From the NCBI GenBank assembly GCA_902491575.1, contig CABUID010000011.1, positions 3,449 through 67,448 of the forward strand: 64,000 bases of DNA, written 5' to 3'. Shown here piece after piece: positions 17,285 through 26,691 of the stretch (position 1 is its first letter; the number at the start of each line of letters is the position of its first letter). The notes under the pieces are model-generated. The model made no database searches. It was given only the letters and a program-made list of their open reading frames with translations, and was not told the DNA's origin. Source of the stretch: an uncultured Bacillota bacterium (GTDB taxonomy: Bacteria; Bacillota_I; Bacilli_A; RFN20; CAG-631). Position numbers and translations under genes: made by a program.

Positions 17285-18223
17285 TTATTTATTTTTTCCA
17301 ATAATATCATTAATAATGGCTTGTTCTTTACTTAAATCATCTGTAATTTCTGTTCCGTAATAATAAGCAGCACAAAGTCCAGGTCCAATATTTGGTGCAC
17401 AAGATAATCCTATCTCTGTCATTAAAACTTCTTTTGGCTGAATTTCTTTTTCAATCATTTCTTTATACATGAATGCTTTTTCTTTTCGGTTTGAATGAGC
17501 GATGACGATGATTTGTTCATGAGGATTTACAATCGTACGTTTCATATATTCAAGACAAGTTTGCAAAGCTTTTTTAGAACCTTTTACTTTACATAAAATT
17601 TGAGTCAAACCATTTCGAGCAATTTCTCCAATCGGATTAATTCCAATAACGGTTCCCATAAAAGCTTTCGCATTTGAAATTCTTCCCTTACTTGCTAAAA
17701 ACTTTAAATCATCCATTGGACCAGACTGATGTAAACAATATTTCAATTTTTCAAGTTCATCATAAGTTTCCTGAATGCTTTTATTTTCTTCTTGCATTTT
17801 TGCAGCATACATAATCAATAATAATTCAGCAGTAGAATATCTTTGTGAATCGATACATAAAACTTTTCTTTCAGGATATTTTTCATTTAATTGATTCGCT
17901 GCCGATAAAGCAAATTGATAAGTTCCACTTAAAGCACTCGAAATAGAAATGGAAAGTACATCATAACCTTCTTTTAAATATTTCTCAAATACTTCCATAA
18001 ATTGCTCAGGAGAAGGAGCACCCGTAGAGAAAACATTTTTCTTGTTTTTGATTAATTCATAAAATTCATCTTGAGGAATATTCTCCCAGTCACAAGATAC
18101 AAATTCAGAATGACCATCTGGAAATACAATAGAACCTGCAACGATTTCAGGAACATTACAACGTTTTCTTAATTCACTCGTCATATCACTTGTGGAATCA
18201 GGTATAATAACAAATTTTGACAT
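17285..18223 (-). CDS. DegV family fatty-acid-binding protein (FakB-like)
   Basis: 312 residues from ATG 18223, chosen for the GGAGGT ribosome site. DegV proteins bind a fatty acid and present it to the kinase FakA for phosphorylation. Features: FVIIPDSTSDMTSEL at the N-terminus, TGAPSPEQFMEVFEKYL, and ISISSALSGTYQFA with the binding-site SxxSGT, all family hallmarks. The C-terminal domain ends with LSCAPNIGPGLCAAYYYGTE (usual H-x-GPG region, here NIGPG). A single gene, no FakA in the window. Confident family, lipid specificity unknown. Confidence 0.93.
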   Translation of the reverse strand: MSKFVIIPDSTSDMTSELRKRCNVPEIVAGSIVFPDGHSEFVSCDWENIPQDEFYELIKNKKNVFSTGAPSPEQFMEVFEKYLKEGYDVLSISISSALSGTYQFALSAANQLNEKYPERKVLCIDSQRYSTAELLLIMYAAKMQEENKSIQETYDELEKLKYCLHQSGPMDDLKFLASKGRISNAKAFMGTVIGINPIGEIARNGLTQILCKVKGSKKALQTCLEYMKRTIVNPHEQIIVIAHSNRKEKAFMYKEMIEKEIQPKEVLMTEIGLSCAPNIGPGLCAAYYYGTEITDDLSKEQAIINDIIGKNK

Positions 18224-18372
18224 AAAAAGACCTCCATAATCTAAAAGCATTGTATTATTTTTTAAATATGAATGCTATATCTTTTTTTCTATTATACATT
18301 TTTGCCTTTTCATGTTGATTATCTTTATTTCCTTCAGAAAAAAAGTTTGATATAATGTAATAGGTGAGAAAA

Positions 18373-19323
18373 ATGGAATGGTATTGGGTTGTTTTAATTG
18401 TGCTTATAGGAGTTATCGTTTTACTGACTTTACTTTATCCTTTTATTTTAGGATATCTTCTTTATTTAATTCATATGGTTCGAACAAAAAAAAGCAAATG
18501 GTCTCGACAATGTTCTGCCCCAAATAATAAAGAACAAATTAAAATGTGGAATGAAGGACTTGATTTTATTCAATCTTATAAGAATCAAATACAAGAAGTT
18601 CATATTCAATCTAACAAACTTAATTTGTATGGTGAATATGTCGATAATCATGCTGAACGTTGTGTCATTTTATTGGGTGGACGTTGCGAATGTCTATATT
18701 ATGGATATTATTATGCAAAACCTTATTTAGAAAATGACTGTAATGTATTGGTTATTGACTCAAGGGCACATGGTAAATCGGATGGAAAGATTAATACTGT
18801 CGGTTTTTTTGAAAGTATTGATTTGATTCAATGGGCACAACTTTTACATGATAAGTTTCATAATAAAGAAATTTATATTCATGGAACTTGTATTGGTGCA
18901 GCAACAGGTATCCATGCATTAGCCCATGAAAATTGTCCCAAATATATCACCAAAATGATTACAGATGGTTTATACCCAACTTATTATGATACTTTTAAAA
19001 ATCATATGATAGAGCAAAAGCGCCCTTTATGGCCAGCACTTGATTTATGTTTCTTTTTTTATAAATTATGTGCCAAAATTGATTCTAAAAAAATGGGGCC
19101 TATTACTTTGATGGATAAAATTCATGTGGATATTATGCTGATTTCAAGTTTAGAAGATAAATATGTGTTTCCAAAAACAACCAAGCAATTATACGATTTA
19201 TGTCCAAGTAAACATAAGGAATTTCATCTACTTCCAAAAGGTGGACATTCTCATTTAAGGGTCAATCAACCACAAGAATATGATCAATTAGTGGTTCAAT
19301 TTATCAATAAAAAATATGAATAA
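18373..19323 (+). CDS. Membrane-anchored alpha/beta hydrolase with Cys at the nucleophile position
   Basis: 316 residues from ATG 18373 (AGGTGA serves as ribosome site; an in-frame GTG at 18364 is part of it). N-terminal membrane helix about 7-29, then an alpha/beta-hydrolase: LLGGRCECLYYG (oxyanion region), VIDSRAHGKSDG, nucleophile elbow HGTCIGAAT (C in place of S), acid region SLEDKYVFP, and catalytic histidine in LPKGGHSHL. Family members usually have GxSxG; Cys nucleophiles occur in dienelactone hydrolases. Overlaps the next gene by 8 bases, so coupled. Substrate unknown. Confidence 0.85.
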   Translation: MEWYWVVLIVLIGVIVLLTLLYPFILGYLLYLIHMVRTKKSKWSRQCSAPNNKEQIKMWNEGLDFIQSYKNQIQEVHIQSNKLNLYGEYVDNHAERCVILLGGRCECLYYGYYYAKPYLENDCNVLVIDSRAHGKSDGKINTVGFFESIDLIQWAQLLHDKFHNKEIYIHGTCIGAATGIHALAHENCPKYITKMITDGLYPTYYDTFKNHMIEQKRPLWPALDLCFFFYKLCAKIDSKKMGPITLMDKIHVDIMLISSLEDKYVFPKTTKQLYDLCPSKHKEFHLLPKGGHSHLRVNQPQEYDQLVVQFINKKYE

Positions 19324-20170
19324 ATATGCAATTTTTACAATGGATGTCGAATCGTTTCAAGATACATCTTGTTTATTAAATAAAAACATTGTTTCTAATC
19401 AATCTTCGATGAAAGATGGTTTAGAAATTTATTTAGCGTTATTGAATCGTTATCAAATAAAAGCCAATCTTTTTGTTTTATCTTCCTTTTTAAAAGACAC
19501 AAAAAAGAGTTTATTAAAAGCTATCCAACAAGGACATCATATCTCGCTACATGGATTGACACATGTTGCACCTTTATTACAAAACGATCAGGAATTTCAA
19601 GAGCAAATTTTAAAAAGTAAAAATTTACTCGAAAAAGAGTTAAATGTTTCGATATCTGGTTATCGTGCTCCTTGCTTTTCTTTAGATAATTCTAAACTAG
19701 AAATCCTAAAAGACTTAGGATTGACATATGATTCCTCTTATCTTCCAAGTAAACATGATTTTTATAGTTCGAATTTTACTTTAAAACAATTTCAAAAAAT
19801 GAATCCTTTATTATATAAAAAAGACGCTTTTTTTGAATTTTCATTACCCATTCAACATAAATTTCCAATTGGTGGTGGGGGTTATGTACGTATTGCTCCT
19901 TGGTTTTTTATAAAAAGTCAATTAAAGCAATATTTAAAAAATAATGATATTTATATTTTTTATTTACATCCTTTTGAAGTTTCAAAAGAACCGATTTTAA
20001 CAATCAAGAATTTAAAATGGCATGAAAAGATTTATTTAAAATACAATCGAAAAACTTTTCTTCATAGAATCGAAAAAATCATTCAATTATTGAAAAAAGA
20101 AGGATTTGAATTTAAAACATTTGAAGAGATCTTATCTTCAAAAGAAAAAGAATTTTTAAAGACAACTTAA
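19316..20170 (+). CDS. Polysaccharide deacetylase (NodB-type)
   Basis: 284 residues, no signal peptide. Carbohydrate esterase 4 motifs: FTMDVESF (catalytic Asp region), SLHGLTH (metal histidines), GYRAPCFS (RxP), and FYLHPFE near the end (final His). The absence of a signal peptide and the LHP-type C-terminal motif resemble deacetylases of the XrtA/DUF3473 type that act on lipid-linked or intracellular sugars. Overlaps the hydrolase gene by 8 bases; a pair acting on the same substrate is possible. Its 3' end lies in a terminator stem. Confidence 0.88.
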   Translation: MNKYAIFTMDVESFQDTSCLLNKNIVSNQSSMKDGLEIYLALLNRYQIKANLFVLSSFLKDTKKSLLKAIQQGHHISLHGLTHVAPLLQNDQEFQEQILKSKNLLEKELNVSISGYRAPCFSLDNSKLEILKDLGLTYDSSYLPSKHDFYSSNFTLKQFQKMNPLLYKKDAFFEFSLPIQHKFPIGGGGYVRIAPWFFIKSQLKQYLKNNDIYIFYLHPFEVSKEPILTIKNLKWHEKIYLKYNRKTFLHRIEKIIQLLKKEGFEFKTFEEILSSKEKEFLKTT

Positions 20171-20195
20171 CTTCATCTTTAAAAAATTCTTTTTT
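20145..20195. terminator. Bidirectional terminator
   Basis: Long near-perfect stem AAAAAGAATTTTTAAAGA / TCTTTAAAAAATTCTTTTT (one bulged A), loop includes the deacetylase stop codon. Separates the convergent deacetylase and gltS-like genes. Confidence 0.75.
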
Positions 20196-20199
20196 TTTA

Positions 20200-21651
20200 T
20201 TATTCTTCTTTTTTCGTCTTTAAATATTGCTTCTTAAATATCTTTTTTCGGAATAAGAAAATGGTGTAGAGCAACCATAAAATAAAGAAAATGAAAAAGG
20301 CAATGATTGCATTTTTAAAAGACATGGAAGCAAAATTCAATAACAACAATAATGGAGCCACAAATACCATGGCCGGGAATTGAGATAAAATAAACAAATT
20401 GGAAGCAGGTGTGACAAAATCAGGGTCAATTTCTTTTAATAAAATCATTCCATTTGAAGCTGTACCTGTAACTGTCCCAAAATTTGTGACAAACATTTCG
20501 TGTTCATAACCTTCAAAACAATGCTTAGTGACAATTTTAAGATAAATAAAAGTAACAATGGCTCCTACTGCACATAAAATAATTAATGGCCAAATATAAC
20601 GTTTTACATCTTCAATTTCAATGGCAGCAACCCCTGCAACAATCATTAAATCAAAAGCAAATCCTGAAATTCTATCCATTTGATAATTATTGATATAATT
20701 TCTTTTTACAATTTTTTTCTTTTTTAAAAATTTTAAAATCAATTTAATTAAAGTGGCCGCTAAAACACCCCAAATAAAATTAAATCCCCATGCAATATTA
20801 CCAGTAAAATCTGATATCTTTGCAAAAAGACACATGATTCCAAAAGCAATTGCATAGGCTAATGAAACAAAACCGATTTGTAAAGAAAACTTATCAACAG
20901 ACTCACTATCTTGAATTTCATTTTCACCTTCAAAATCTAAAACTTGTTTAGAAATCACCGGTTTACTATCACTGATTTTAATCTGTCCTTTTTTCTTATA
21001 ATAATTAATATAAATAATTCCAAAAACAGAGGCAACGACAAATCCGATAGAAGCGATGGTTAAGCCAAAACTTCCTCCACCCGTAAAAACTTGATTTCCA
21101 CTTTCATCCAATATATTTGAAAAAGTAATGTCCCATGTTAATGCATTACCTGGTCCTTGTCCAAACCCTAACGGTAAGATTAATCCACTGGTATAATAAA
21201 TTGGATTATTTGTATTTTTTGTAAATAAATAAAAAATGATTGTAATCGCTAATCCGACAAATGCTTGTAACATATAAGCACCACCCGTCATCGCACCATT
21301 TTCAAACATTTTTTCTTTTCCCACTTTATTTTTAACTCTTACCGTTTTTAAAGTCATCGCTACAAAGCCAATTCCAAGTCCATGATAAGTGATTACCTGC
21401 ATCATACTTTTATCCACTAATTCAACATCAAATATTTTTAAGAAAAGATTGATCAAAAATAATAACAAGCCACCAATTAAAGCAGATGGAACCAACCCTT
21501 TTTTCAAAAAAGGAACAATATTTCTTAAAATATTTCCTAAAAGTAATGCAATCATCAATAGTCCAAATTGAACCAATAGTTTCCAAACGGAATCATAATT
21601 TTCTAAAGAAAAATTCCAATTTGCTGCTTGAATAATACCTAAAAAATTCAT
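20200..21651 (-). CDS. gltS: Sodium/glutamate symporter GltS family
   Basis: 483 residues, about ten to eleven membrane helices with two inverted halves, as in ESS-family transporters. Conserved blocks: GLLMIALLLGN, GLVPSALIGGLLLF, PLGFGQGPGNALTW, GTVTGTASNGMILLKEIDP and LSQFPAMVFVAPLLLLL. A charged cytoplasmic loop (about 240-265, DSESVDK) joins the halves. GltS imports glutamate with sodium. Third gene of a probable operon after the CBS protein and the hydrolase (gap 16 bases to the hydrolase). Confident family; glutamate specificity by similarity only. Confidence 0.9.
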   Translation of the reverse strand: MNFLGIIQAANWNFSLENYDSVWKLLVQFGLLMIALLLGNILRNIVPFLKKGLVPSALIGGLLLFLINLFLKIFDVELVDKSMMQVITYHGLGIGFVAMTLKTVRVKNKVGKEKMFENGAMTGGAYMLQAFVGLAITIIFYLFTKNTNNPIYYTSGLILPLGFGQGPGNALTWDITFSNILDESGNQVFTGGGSFGLTIASIGFVVASVFGIIYINYYKKKGQIKISDSKPVISKQVLDFEGENEIQDSESVDKFSLQIGFVSLAYAIAFGIMCLFAKISDFTGNIAWGFNFIWGVLAATLIKLILKFLKKKKIVKRNYINNYQMDRISGFAFDLMIVAGVAAIEIEDVKRYIWPLIILCAVGAIVTFIYLKIVTKHCFEGYEHEMFVTNFGTVTGTASNGMILLKEIDPDFVTPASNLFILSQFPAMVFVAPLLLLLNFASMSFKNAIIAFFIFFILWLLYTIFLFRKKIFKKQYLKTKKEE

Positions 21652-21667
21652 TATCTATCCTACCTTT

Positions 21668-22567
21668 TTAATCTATGTGTGAATTAATAAAATTTAATGT
21701 ATTCACAAAAACTTCTTGCTTATTTGTTTCGTTATAAATTTCATGACGTCCGCCTTCATAAATAATTAAAGAGACATCTTTTACATGTAAATCTTTATAT
21801 TGTTGATAAAGTTTTTCTAAACCTATCTTGCAATTGGAAACTGGATCTTGAGAACCACCATGAATAAAAATAGGTAAATCTTTATCTACATTTTGAATGT
21901 TTTTCTTTTTTCCCATTTCTTTGATACCATGCGTTAAATTATAAAAGAAACCTTTTGTACCAATCCATCCACAATAAGGATCATCGATATATTTTTGAAC
22001 TTCTTTTTCATCTCGATTTAACCAATCGGAATTCGTTTTAGGATTTTCATAAATACGGTTATAATTTCCAAAGGCCATTTTATCCATAAAAGGACTTGGT
22101 TTACGAATGTCTTTACTAAAAAAAGTAATTAAAGAAGCTAAAGTGCTTCCCGCTTTCATTTTGAAGGAGGCTTTCGTCGATCCTGCTAATATCAAAGCAT
22201 CAATATTATGGTACCTTGTCACATAAAGTTGTGCTATAAATGACCCCATAGAATGCCCCAAAAGAATTACTTTTGTATGATTTTCAGTTTTAGTTAGTTC
22301 TACAAGTTCAGATAAGTTTGTTACACATTGATCAAAATCGCCTTTTTCCATATGCCCTAATGGATTAGCAAATTCGCCATGACCAATTTGATAAATTGCA
22401 TAAACTAAAATTCCATTTTGATTTAAAAACAAAGCTAATTCATCATATCTTGCAGGATGTTCAGCCATGCCATGTGAAATCACTACACAAGCTTTAGGGT
22501 GTTCTATACTCCATTTTAAATAATGAACGATTTGACCTTTTTGATTGGTGAAAGATAATTTATCCAT
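21668..22567 (-). CDS. Alpha/beta hydrolase, monoacylglycerol-lipase-like (S33)
   Basis: 299 residues, cytoplasmic. VVISHGMAEHPARY is the oxyanion block (HGxxEH), LGHSMGSFIAQLY the nucleophile elbow (S in GHSMG), DPVSN carries the acid, GGRHEIYNE the catalytic histidine. This combination is typical of monoacylglycerol lipase and lysophospholipase proteins. Four bases after the CBS gene and 16 before gltS. Lipid turnover role inferred from family. Confidence 0.92.
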   Translation of the reverse strand: MDKLSFTNQKGQIVHYLKWSIEHPKACVVISHGMAEHPARYDELALFLNQNGILVYAIYQIGHGEFANPLGHMEKGDFDQCVTNLSELVELTKTENHTKVILLGHSMGSFIAQLYVTRYHNIDALILAGSTKASFKMKAGSTLASLITFFSKDIRKPSPFMDKMAFGNYNRIYENPKTNSDWLNRDEKEVQKYIDDPYCGWIGTKGFFYNLTHGIKEMGKKKNIQNVDKDLPIFIHGGSQDPVSNCKIGLEKLYQQYKDLHVKDVSLIIYEGGRHEIYNETNKQEVFVNTLNFINSHID

Positions 22568-22571
22568 CGAA

Positions 22572-22985
22572 TTAGTTTTCTCCTTTTTTTCTTAATTCTA
22601 TAAAATATGAAATAATCGATTTTCTGGTAACAATCCCAATAAAATGATTCATATCATCAATTATAGGTACAAAATTTTGATCTAATACAATTTCAAGCAA
22701 ATTTTCTATATCTTCATATACTTTTATACTTTTGACTTCTCTTTTAATTTCAATTTCGTGAACATTAATTTTTTCCGCATTTTTTAAAGAAAGGTTCTCA
22801 TGTGATTTTACGTATCTTAAAATATCTCCTTCTGTAATCGTGCTAATATATTCACCATTTTTATTAATAATAGGGACTGAAGTAAATCCACTATTTTCCA
22901 TTTTTTCAATAGCTTGCCTTAATGAAAAATTATCATATATGAAATGAGTTTTTTCTTTAGGTAAGATAAAAAACAATATGTTCAT
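22572..22985 (-). CDS. CBS-domain pair protein
   Basis: 137 residues from ATG 22985 (GGGAGG nine bases upstream); a 27-codon N-terminal extension in the frame lacks a start signal. Two tandem CBS motifs (SVPIINKNGEYISTITEGDILRYV and FVPIIDDMNHFIGIVTRKSIISYFI) would bind adenine nucleotides as a regulatory module. Lies 150 bases after the KtrA-like gene on the same strand, so may report adenylate state to a transporter or enzyme. No catalytic domain. Confidence 0.9.
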   Translation of the reverse strand: MNILFFILPKEKTHFIYDNFSLRQAIEKMENSGFTSVPIINKNGEYISTITEGDILRYVKSHENLSLKNAEKINVHEIEIKREVKSIKVYEDIENLLEIVLDQNFVPIIDDMNHFIGIVTRKSIISYFIELRKKGEN

Positions 22986-23136
22986 TAAATGACGTCCTCC
23001 CAAAGCCATTATAACAAAAAAATGTTTGAGAATAAACATTTTTTTAAATGAAATATAGACTTCCATTATTCTTTTATAATAAGATAAATTGTTAAATGTT
23101 CAATCACAAACTTTTAAAATTCACCTTCAAGTAAAT

Positions 23137-23835
23137 TTAGTTATTTTTTAAGTTTGTCTTTCTTTTTGGAAATGTTCTTTTTTTAATAGAGGAAGATTCT
23201 TTGAATTTATTTACAATATTGGTCGAAGCAAAGAAAAAGACGATGTCCTCTGCTTGGAATACATAACTTGGATTAGGAATCGTAATTTTCCTATTATTAC
23301 GAATGGCTATAATGTTTATATTATACTTGTTTCTAATATTTAATTCCTTTATCGATTTACTGATCCATTCATCTGTAACTTTCATTTCAAAAATACTATA
23401 TTCTTCCGATATCTGAATAAAATCAACCATATTTGTCATATTGCATTTTAAAGCAACTTTTTCTGCCATGTCTTTTTCAGGATAAATGGTTTCATCCGCA
23501 CCCGCTAATTTTAAAAATTTCGCTTGAATTTCGCTGGAAGCTTTCGAAAGAATATATTTTGCTCCATGGTCTTTTAATCGAGATGTAATTTCTAAAGAAG
23601 CCTGAAAGTTTTCACCAATGGCAACAATACAAATATCAAAATTTTCAACACCCAAATCCTCTAACGTCGCATCTTTCATACAATCGCCAATATAAGCATT
23701 TGTAAATTCATCCGATAATAAATTGATGACTTCTTTATCTTGGTCTACAATACAAACCTCGTTTTTCAATTTAAGTAATTTTTTAGCTAAATGCATTCCA
23801 AATTCGCCCATTCCAATAATTAAAATTGTTTTCAT
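23137..23835 (-). CDS. ktrA: K+ uptake regulatory subunit KtrA-like (RCK)
   Basis: 232 residues with one RCK_N Rossmann domain (IIGMGEFGMHLAKKLLKL, then CIVDQD and AYIGDCMKDATLEDLG) and one RCK_C domain (KYNINIIAIRNNRKITIPNPSYVFQAEDIVFFFA). That is the KtrA architecture: an octameric ring that gates KtrB in response to ATP/ADP or c-di-AMP. One base before the KtrB-like gene ends, so translationally coupled. Single-RCK form distinguishes it from the TrkA-like double form at 25334. Confidence 0.93.
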   Translation of the reverse strand: MKTILIIGMGEFGMHLAKKLLKLKNEVCIVDQDKEVINLLSDEFTNAYIGDCMKDATLEDLGVENFDICIVAIGENFQASLEITSRLKDHGAKYILSKASSEIQAKFLKLAGADETIYPEKDMAEKVALKCNMTNMVDFIQISEEYSIFEMKVTDEWISKSIKELNIRNKYNINIIAIRNNRKITIPNPSYVFQAEDIVFFFASTNIVNKFKESSSIKKRTFPKRKTNLKNN

Positions 23836-23836
23836 A

Positions 23837-25186
23837 TTAACCTACCATAATTTTCCCTTCTGGTTTTTTTACAATTAATTTTTTTTCATTCATAATTAAA
23901 ACATCAAACAAAGTTAATGCTCCTATTCGTCCAGCAAACATTAATATAATCAAGATTATTTTAGTTAGGATGCACGCCTGCTGACTCACTCCAATAGACA
24001 ATCCTACAGTTCCCAAAGCCGAAATCACTTCAAACAAAATATCTTGAATAGAAAAATTTTCAACGGAACTAATTAATAAAGTAGCTATAATCGCTAAACT
24101 TAAATAAGCTAAAAACAAAGAACTTGCTTGTTTGATGATTCTACTGGATATTTTTCGTTTAAATAAAACACATTCTTCTTTCCCTTTCACAGAAGCAATT
24201 AAATTCGCCATGACGACTACAAAAGTCGTGACTTTAAGACCGCCAGCTGTAGAACCAGGATTTCCACCAATAAACATTAATACCATGGTCAATAAAAATC
24301 CTGAACTTGTCAGTTTATCCAAAGAAAGAGTATTAAATCCGGCTGTTCTTGGAGATATCGACAGGAAAAAAGAATGAAGCATTTTTTGAGGAAAAGATAA
24401 ATCACAATAATTTCCATTTTGACCGATATTCGTAAATTCGAAAATATAAAATAAAAAAGCAGATACGAAAATTAAAATAGTATTCCAGACCAGAACAATT
24501 TTAGTATGCAATTGAAATTCTTTCCATCGAAAATGCGAGTCGAATAAATCTGACCAAACAATAAAACCCATTCCACCTATTATAATCAATACCATAATCG
24601 TTATTAATACAATAGGATTATCATAAAATTGTGTTAAAGATCCACCCGTTGATGCAAACAAATCAAATCCTGCATTACAAAATGCGGAAATAGAATGAAA
24701 TAAACCATAATAAATCGCTATAGGCCCCATATCTTTATAAAAACAAAGAGTCAAAATGATGGCGCCTACTCCTTCAAAAAAAATAGTACCAATAAGAATT
24801 CTTTTCATTAATGTGGTCACACCCGAAATATTATAAGACCCAGCTGATTGCATTAAAACAGTACGGTTATATAATCCAATATTTTTTTTAAAGAGCATGA
24901 AAACAAGCGTAATAATGGTCATGAAACCTAGTCCACCAATTTGAATAAGAAGAAGAATGACAATCTGACCAAAAATCGACCAATTTTCATAAGTTGAAAA
25001 TGGAACTAAGCCAGTCACACAAGTCGCTGATGTTGAAGTAAATAAAGAGTCAAGAAAATGAGTAGCTGTATGATTTTTCGATGAAATAGGCAACATTAAT
25101 AAAATAGTACCCATTAAAATTGTAATCAAATAACCTAAAGATAAGAAATGAGCCACAGACATTTTCTTTCTAACTTTTTTTTGCAT
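23837..25186 (-). CDS. ktrB: K+ channel subunit KtrB-like
   Basis: 449 residues from ATG 25186, with GGAG about 9 bases upstream; the longer frame begins at TTG within the ribosome site. Four M1-P-M2 units with selectivity-filter strands: SATCVTGLVP, ISAFCNAGFDLFAS, GGNPGSTAGGLKVTT and SALGTVGLSIG. The filter glycine in every unit is present. Forms a K+ channel dimer with KtrA. Promoter with extended -10 TGTTATAAT at 25220-25212 (minus strand). Divergent from the trkAH pair. Confidence 0.93.
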   Translation of the reverse strand: MQKKVRKKMSVAHFLSLGYLITILMGTILLMLPISSKNHTATHFLDSLFTSTSATCVTGLVPFSTYENWSIFGQIVILLLIQIGGLGFMTIITLVFMLFKKNIGLYNRTVLMQSAGSYNISGVTTLMKRILIGTIFFEGVGAIILTLCFYKDMGPIAIYYGLFHSISAFCNAGFDLFASTGGSLTQFYDNPIVLITIMVLIIIGGMGFIVWSDLFDSHFRWKEFQLHTKIVLVWNTILIFVSAFLFYIFEFTNIGQNGNYCDLSFPQKMLHSFFLSISPRTAGFNTLSLDKLTSSGFLLTMVLMFIGGNPGSTAGGLKVTTFVVVMANLIASVKGKEECVLFKRKISSRIIKQASSLFLAYLSLAIIATLLISSVENFSIQDILFEVISALGTVGLSIGVSQQACILTKIILIILMFAGRIGALTLFDVLIMNEKKLIVKKPEGKIMVG

Positions 25187-25211
25187 GGATTTCATCTCCA
25201 ATCATTATTTT

Positions 25212-25220
25212 ATTATAACA
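25212..25220 (-). promoter_or_regulatory. Extended -10 box for ktrBA
   Basis: TGTTATAAT on the minus strand, 26 bases before the ktrB start. No good -35 hexamer, as expected of an extended -10 promoter. Confidence 0.5.
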
Positions 25221-25293
25221 CATAGAAATTATAATTAAAACTTTTGTAAATGCAATTCTTTTTCTATCAATAGTTTATTTTAGAATTTATTTT

Positions 25294-25302
25294 TGCTATA
25301 AT
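25294..25302 (+). promoter_or_regulatory. Extended -10 box for trkAH
   Basis: TGCTATAAT on the plus strand, 32 bases before the trkA start codon at 25334; GGGGAG is the ribosome site. Weak TTTATT at the -35 position, 17 bases away. Confidence 0.5.
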
Positions 25303-25333
25303 CTTACTTATAGAAAGATGGGGAGTAAAAATT

Positions 25334-26689
25334 ATGAAGATAGTGGTTATCGGATGTGGAAAAATAGGGGAGTCTATCATCGCAAATGTTTGTGAAGAAG
25401 GACACGATATAACCGTAATTGATAATGATCCGCAAGTCATTAATCAAATGGTCGAAACTTATGACGTAATGGGTATTTGTGGAAGTGGTGTGAACGTAGA
25501 TATTCAACAAAATGCGAATGTGGGAAATGCTGATTTACTAGTAGCGGTTACTGTTAGTGATGAAATTAATGTTTTATCTTGCTTACTTGCACATAAATTA
25601 GGTGTGAAAGATACCATTGCTCGAGTGCGAAACCCCAATTATTTAACTTATACTCAAAAGTTAAAAGATGAATTAGGTCTTTCCATGACGATTAACCCAG
25701 AATTTGAAACAGCAAAAATGATTGCTGCTAATCTTACTTTACCCAATGCTTTAAAAATTGAAACCTTTGCTAATGGTAAAATTGAATTAATCGAATTAAA
25801 AATTGAGGAAAATAGTGCTTTGAATGGACTTACTTTAATTGAATTTTCTTCAAAATACCATTTGAAAGTTCTTGTGTGTGCAGTGCTTAGAAATGAAGAT
25901 GTAATTATTCCAGATGGAAATTTTATTTTGCAAGCATCGGACAAAATTTTTGTTTCTGCATCTCATAACAACTTAATTAAGTTTTGCAATATTGCCTTTA
26001 ATAAAATCGATAAATTACGCTCCATGATGATTATTGGAGGAGGTAAAATATCATATTATTTTTGCCAGTTAATTGCCAACCGAAAATATGATATCAAAAT
26101 AGTTGATCGGGAACTTGAAACTTGTGAAAGGCTGAGTCTTCTTCTTCCGAATGTGGATATTATCCATGGGGATGGAAGCAATCAAGATATTTTAGAATCA
26201 GAAGGTATTTTAGATACAGATGCTTTTTTAGCTTTAACCGGTGTCGATGAAGAAAATATTATTATATCGATGTATGCGAAAAAGAAAAATGTGAAAAAAA
26301 TCATTACTAAAGTGAACAATCATTCTTTTCATGGATTGCTTGAAAGTATTGGTATGGCTAGTATTGTTTCACCAAAAGAAATCATTGCTAATCAAGTCAT
26401 TTCTTATATCCGTGCTAAAGCGAATAGTAGAGGAAGCAATGTCAAAACGCTTTATAAACTCGTTCATCAAAAAGTAGAAGCCTTAGAGTTTTATGTAAAT
26501 GAAAATTGTAAAGTAGCGAATATCCCATTAAAAGAACTTTCCTTAAAGAAAAATATTCTCATTGCTGGAATTATTCGAAAAAATGAGGTCATTATTCCGG
26601 ATGGTAATACGATGATTTATTATAATGATCATGTCATTATCATAACGGCAGATTCTTATTTAGAAGATCTGGAGGAAATTTTAAATTAA
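25334..26689 (+). CDS. trkA: K+ uptake protein TrkA (double RCK)
   Basis: 451 residues with two RCK_N/RCK_C units: VIGCGKIGESIIANV at the start and MIIGGGKISYYFCQLIANR near residue 235. Both RCK_C units carry the pattern with VIIPDGNxx (ANVIIPDG-like motifs near 195 and 435). Cytoplasmic ring that regulates TrkH by nucleotide binding. Followed 2 bases later by trkH, with GGAGG about 20 bases before its start, inside trkA. Operon trkAH confirmed by layout. Confidence 0.95.
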   Translation: MKIVVIGCGKIGESIIANVCEEGHDITVIDNDPQVINQMVETYDVMGICGSGVNVDIQQNANVGNADLLVAVTVSDEINVLSCLLAHKLGVKDTIARVRNPNYLTYTQKLKDELGLSMTINPEFETAKMIAANLTLPNALKIETFANGKIELIELKIEENSALNGLTLIEFSSKYHLKVLVCAVLRNEDVIIPDGNFILQASDKIFVSASHNNLIKFCNIAFNKIDKLRSMMIIGGGKISYYFCQLIANRKYDIKIVDRELETCERLSLLLPNVDIIHGDGSNQDILESEGILDTDAFLALTGVDEENIIISMYAKKKNVKKIITKVNNHSFHGLLESIGMASIVSPKEIIANQVISYIRAKANSRGSNVKTLYKLVHQKVEALEFYVNENCKVANIPLKELSLKKNILIAGIIRKNEVIIPDGNTMIYYNDHVIIITADSYLEDLEEILN

Positions 26690-26691
26690 TT

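Noticed and set aside
24132..24377. Plus-strand frame opposite ktrB
   Set aside because: A shadow of the conserved selectivity-filter regions; no start signal.
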